Part shown: in pieces, positions 35,798 through 38,069 of the stretch
How the letters are laid out: the number at the start of each line of letters is the position of its first letter
How positions within the stretch are numbered: position 1 is the stretch's first letter
Virus record (IMG/VR): IMGVR_UViG_3300035698_023701
Span: 1 to 38,069 of that record
Source of the DNA: a virus
Length of the DNA: 38,069 nucleotides
Direction: 5' to 3' (one strand)
Notes under the pieces: generated by a model
What the model was told of the DNA's origin: nothing
Database searches by the model: none
Seen by the model: only the letters and a program-made list of their open reading frames with translations
Made by a program: the position numbers and the translations under genes

Positions 35798-37360
35798 ATG
35801 AGTGAATTCCTATTTAACCCCTCAGGTCAACCTTTCTCAAATGACCTCCGTCCAATGCGGATGGAAAGTCTTGAGTTCCTTGATTCGATAGAAAACTGCT
35901 ATCGTTACAAGGGCCTGAGAACATACGGTACCTACTACCCAGTAAGGATTCTTCCTTCAAAGTGGATTAACTATGATGCCCAATGGCCAGTAGTTATGTG
36001 CGCAGGTACCATCGTTTCTATGATAAGTATCAAACATCCTGCAGAGTATGACACCGATGATGCCGTAACCGGTATCAACAGTGTAAGTGGTGTTGGTTCT
36101 GTCGTTGTTGCAGAAGGAGCTTCCGGAACCTTTAGAAGTCTTCCTCTCAATGCAGTATATCATGAGCATATTTCTGGTCTTATTGTTCCGGCAACAGGTC
36201 CTGGATCTGCGGTTCAGCGAATACAAGGATATGTAGAAGATGCATATACTGATGAAGATGGAACTTATGGTATCATTCTTCCTGCTGGTGCAAAAGCAAC
36301 TGCACTGTCTAATGAATACCAAAGACCAATGAATCGACCTATGGGTATTGTTAATCATGCAATCTATGCTGATAACCGACATGCTTACCTGAACTATCAG
36401 TTTAAGCAGCAGGGTTTTGGCGTTTCCCGAGATGGCGTTCTTACTATTCCTTATGTTATTGTTCATGCTCCCGTAGGTGAAGTAACAGAAACGGCAGCTC
36501 AGCTCGCTGTTATTAAAACAGCAATCGGTTCCCGTCATCAGTACTTGTACGCATCTGATGCATCAGGTATTGCAGCGGCAAGTAAGGCTGCAGTTGAAGC
36601 ATATCTTGAATCCGGTAAATCAACAATGCCTGACCAAAATGGTAAGTTTGTTCCTTGGTCCCCTGTTATTTCTGCGGAAATGACCGGAGTTGGAACTGCA
36701 GCATCTGTAGCAATTGCTTCTGATGGCGTTATCGCGGCAGCTGATTCTATTGCTGATGCGACTTATACTATGGAAGTTACTGTAACTGATGATGAAATGG
36801 TAACACTATCAACCGGCGCAATGAGTAGCAACACCGTTGCCGATGCAATCGCCGCTCTTAACCTGAGTTTTGCTAATGGTATCGTTGCTCTTGTAGATGA
36901 AGAGATCGTTTTTACAACTTCAGCAAAAGGGGACGGAGTAACTATTGCTCTTGCTGGTTCTGGTCTGGCTGCTTTTCTTTCTGCTCTTACTGGAACAGCA
37001 ACTGCTCAAACTGCTATAGCAGGAACATCAACGGTTGATGATTTTGCAGTAGCTTTCAAACAGGATATGGACCAAAAATTTGGTACTGTTCTTGAACTTC
37101 GTAACCGAGTTCCTTACGGAATGGATGAGATTATCGATACATTCCCTGGTTCAGAAGTACCTGGTACTGATACAGCAGGTCTGCCTCGTAGACTTTATGA
37201 GTTTGCCAAGCAGGTTGCAACAGCAACCGGTGTCTTTAGTGGCACCCCAACAAAAGATGAAATTGCAGGAATTGTACGCGGAGATGTTGTTTGTGATACA
37301 GGAACTGCTGTTAAAGTTCGTGTTGGTCAGGTTGACATTGCCTTTGGCGACGCGGCATAA
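35798..37360 (+). CDS. Capsid-associated/decoration protein, 520 aa
   Basis: MSEFLFNPSGQPFSNDLRPM starts a beta-rich protein with many short strands, and an Ala/Thr-rich centre (GTAASVAIASDGVIAAADS, then VADAIAALNLSFANG) like an Ig or adhesin-type domain. Its place between the protease and the major capsid gene suits a capsid stabilisation or decoration protein. SD GAGGTAA precedes the ATG. No conserved signature recognised. Confidence 0.65.
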   Translation: MSEFLFNPSGQPFSNDLRPMRMESLEFLDSIENCYRYKGLRTYGTYYPVRILPSKWINYDAQWPVVMCAGTIVSMISIKHPAEYDTDDAVTGINSVSGVGSVVVAEGASGTFRSLPLNAVYHEHISGLIVPATGPGSAVQRIQGYVEDAYTDEDGTYGIILPAGAKATALSNEYQRPMNRPMGIVNHAIYADNRHAYLNYQFKQQGFGVSRDGVLTIPYVIVHAPVGEVTETAAQLAVIKTAIGSRHQYLYASDASGIAAASKAAVEAYLESGKSTMPDQNGKFVPWSPVISAEMTGVGTAASVAIASDGVIAAADSIADATYTMEVTVTDDEMVTLSTGAMSSNTVADAIAALNLSFANGIVALVDEEIVFTTSAKGDGVTIALAGSGLAAFLSALTGTATAQTAIAGTSTVDDFAVAFKQDMDQKFGTVLELRNRVPYGMDEIIDTFPGSEVPGTDTAGLPRRLYEFAKQVATATGVFSGTPTKDEIAGIVRGDVVCDTGTAVKVRVGQVDIAFGDAA

Positions 37361-37371
37361 GGAGGAACTAA

Positions 37372-38069
37372 ATGACTAAGCTTTTTAATAGACACGCGGG
37401 TCTATCAGACCTAAGCACCTACGATTTCGATCGTTCTCTTGAAGGCCATAAAAAGGCTTTTGAAAAACGTGATGATATTTCTGAAGATCAACTTGTTGAT
37501 ACAGAAGGTAATTACACCGATGATTTCGTAGAACAAATGAGTATTGCAGATGCCGAAAAGGTAGGAGAAGTTCTCCATGCATTCTCAACAGGAAGAATGA
37601 GAGATCGTTCGATAATTAAGGATGTTCTACATACATATGATTACCCTGAGATATTCTATTCAGCAACTGAGATTCTTCTTAAAAGCCGAATATATCCAGA
37701 GGCAATCGTAACAAACAATCTTTTTCAGTCAATCCCGTATTCAGGCGAAGCTACACAGCTTACCATTAGAACTCTTGGTGGTGTACGGGTTGAAGAAGTG
37801 GCGGAAGGTGGAGAATATCCAGAGACCAGCACCGCTGTTAATGACCAGGCGTACAGAATACACCTGGAAATTAAGAAGTATGGTGCCAAGGTTGCGGGAA
37901 CCCGGGATCTGATTCAATCAGATAACTGGGGTATTTTTGCAGCTACCATTGCTCAACTCGGTGATGAAATTGCAATGCTTCGTGAGAAGATGGCAATTAC
38001 TAAGTTGAACACAGAAGCTGGCTTCGTTATTATGGATAACCTTGATGCCTCATCAGCTGAACTTGGAAC
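37372..38069 (+). CDS. Major capsid protein, N-terminal part
   Basis: GGAGGAAC lies before ATG 37372. 232 codons are visible and the gene runs off the right edge. After an acidic helical N-terminal arm (about 70 residues, the delta-domain type) come the HK97-fold features: EATQLTIRTLGGVRVEEVAE, YRIHLEIKKYGAKVAGTRDL (E-loop/P-domain strand), and a spine-like helix IAQLGDEIAMLREKMA. It forms the icosahedral shell; the adjacent protease probably removes the N-terminal arm. Confidence 0.85.
   Translation, partial: MTKLFNRHAGLSDLSTYDFDRSLEGHKKAFEKRDDISEDQLVDTEGNYTDDFVEQMSIADAEKVGEVLHAFSTGRMRDRSIIKDVLHTYDYPEIFYSATEILLKSRIYPEAIVTNNLFQSIPYSGEATQLTIRTLGGVRVEEVAEGGEYPETSTAVNDQAYRIHLEIKKYGAKVAGTRDLIQSDNWGIFAATIAQLGDEIAMLREKMAITKLNTEAGFVIMDNLDASSAELG

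Noticed and set aside
35957-36538. 193-codon antisense ORF opposite the capsid-associated gene
   Set aside because: Shadow of the sense frame; no SD and odd composition.

Overview
The window looks like part of a tailed dsDNA phage genome (Caudoviricetes) or a provirus-like contig. Its right third carries the standard head module in the usual order: large terminase with an intein, a large linker protein, portal, prohead protease with scaffold, a capsid-associated protein, and the start of an HK97-type major capsid protein. There are no rRNA, tRNA, metabolic or housekeeping genes, and dozens of small tightly packed ORFs have strong Shine-Dalgarno (SD) sequences. A small protein with a signal peptide and a C-terminal Phe (5415-5888) suggests a Gram-negative host. 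Base composition is AT-rich. 38 kb holds only the front of the structural module, so the whole genome is probably large.

Layout. (1) 1-2424, minus strand: seven tandem paralogous small genes (the last cut by the left edge), sharing an N-terminal 'PGDhI...' beta-rich domain and a C-terminal 'YIGN...IPhS..hKY' module. (2) 2425-9922, minus strand: many short single-gene units. Almost every one ends in a GC-rich hairpin followed on the minus strand by the same sequence, CTCTTTTTTGGTTATG. A GC-rich hairpin array (2473-2683) and a direct-repeat cluster (8027-8112) are also here. (3) 9923-13214, minus strand: an 814-residue protein with a DxDGD motif in a context like the second catalytic barrel of cellular and YonO/QDE-1-type RNA polymerases, plus two small genes. 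All three share a leader sequence. (4) 13215-13645: divergent intergenic control region. (5) 13646-18557, plus strand: a compact operon of unknown proteins, several with a C-terminal module resembling the one in region 1, then three genes with their own sigma70-like promoters and a strong terminator. (6) 18554-24323, minus strand: an SH3-like small protein, a metallophosphoesterase, a 1120-residue protein with an N-terminal PD-(D/E)XK nuclease and Cys cluster, a Cys-motif packaging-type protein and a small protein. (7) 24324-24977: about 650 nt without a substantial gene, with paired RNA-like elements and a promoter/operator for a small HTH protein. (8) 25229-26801, minus strand: small Cys protein, putative virion protein and a glycine-rich membrane-type protein. 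(9) 26865-38069, plus strand: head module.

How it may work together. The head module and flanking minus-strand genes are ordinary phage packaging and virion functions. The left half looks like a host-takeover and gene-expression region. The most interesting hypothesis is that the DxDGD protein is a divergent single-polypeptide phage RNA polymerase, and that the repeated hairpin plus GGTTATG boxes mark the borders of its transcription units. The protein motif and the box repetition are visible in the sequence; the functional link between them is inference. Most small genes have no recognisable function.
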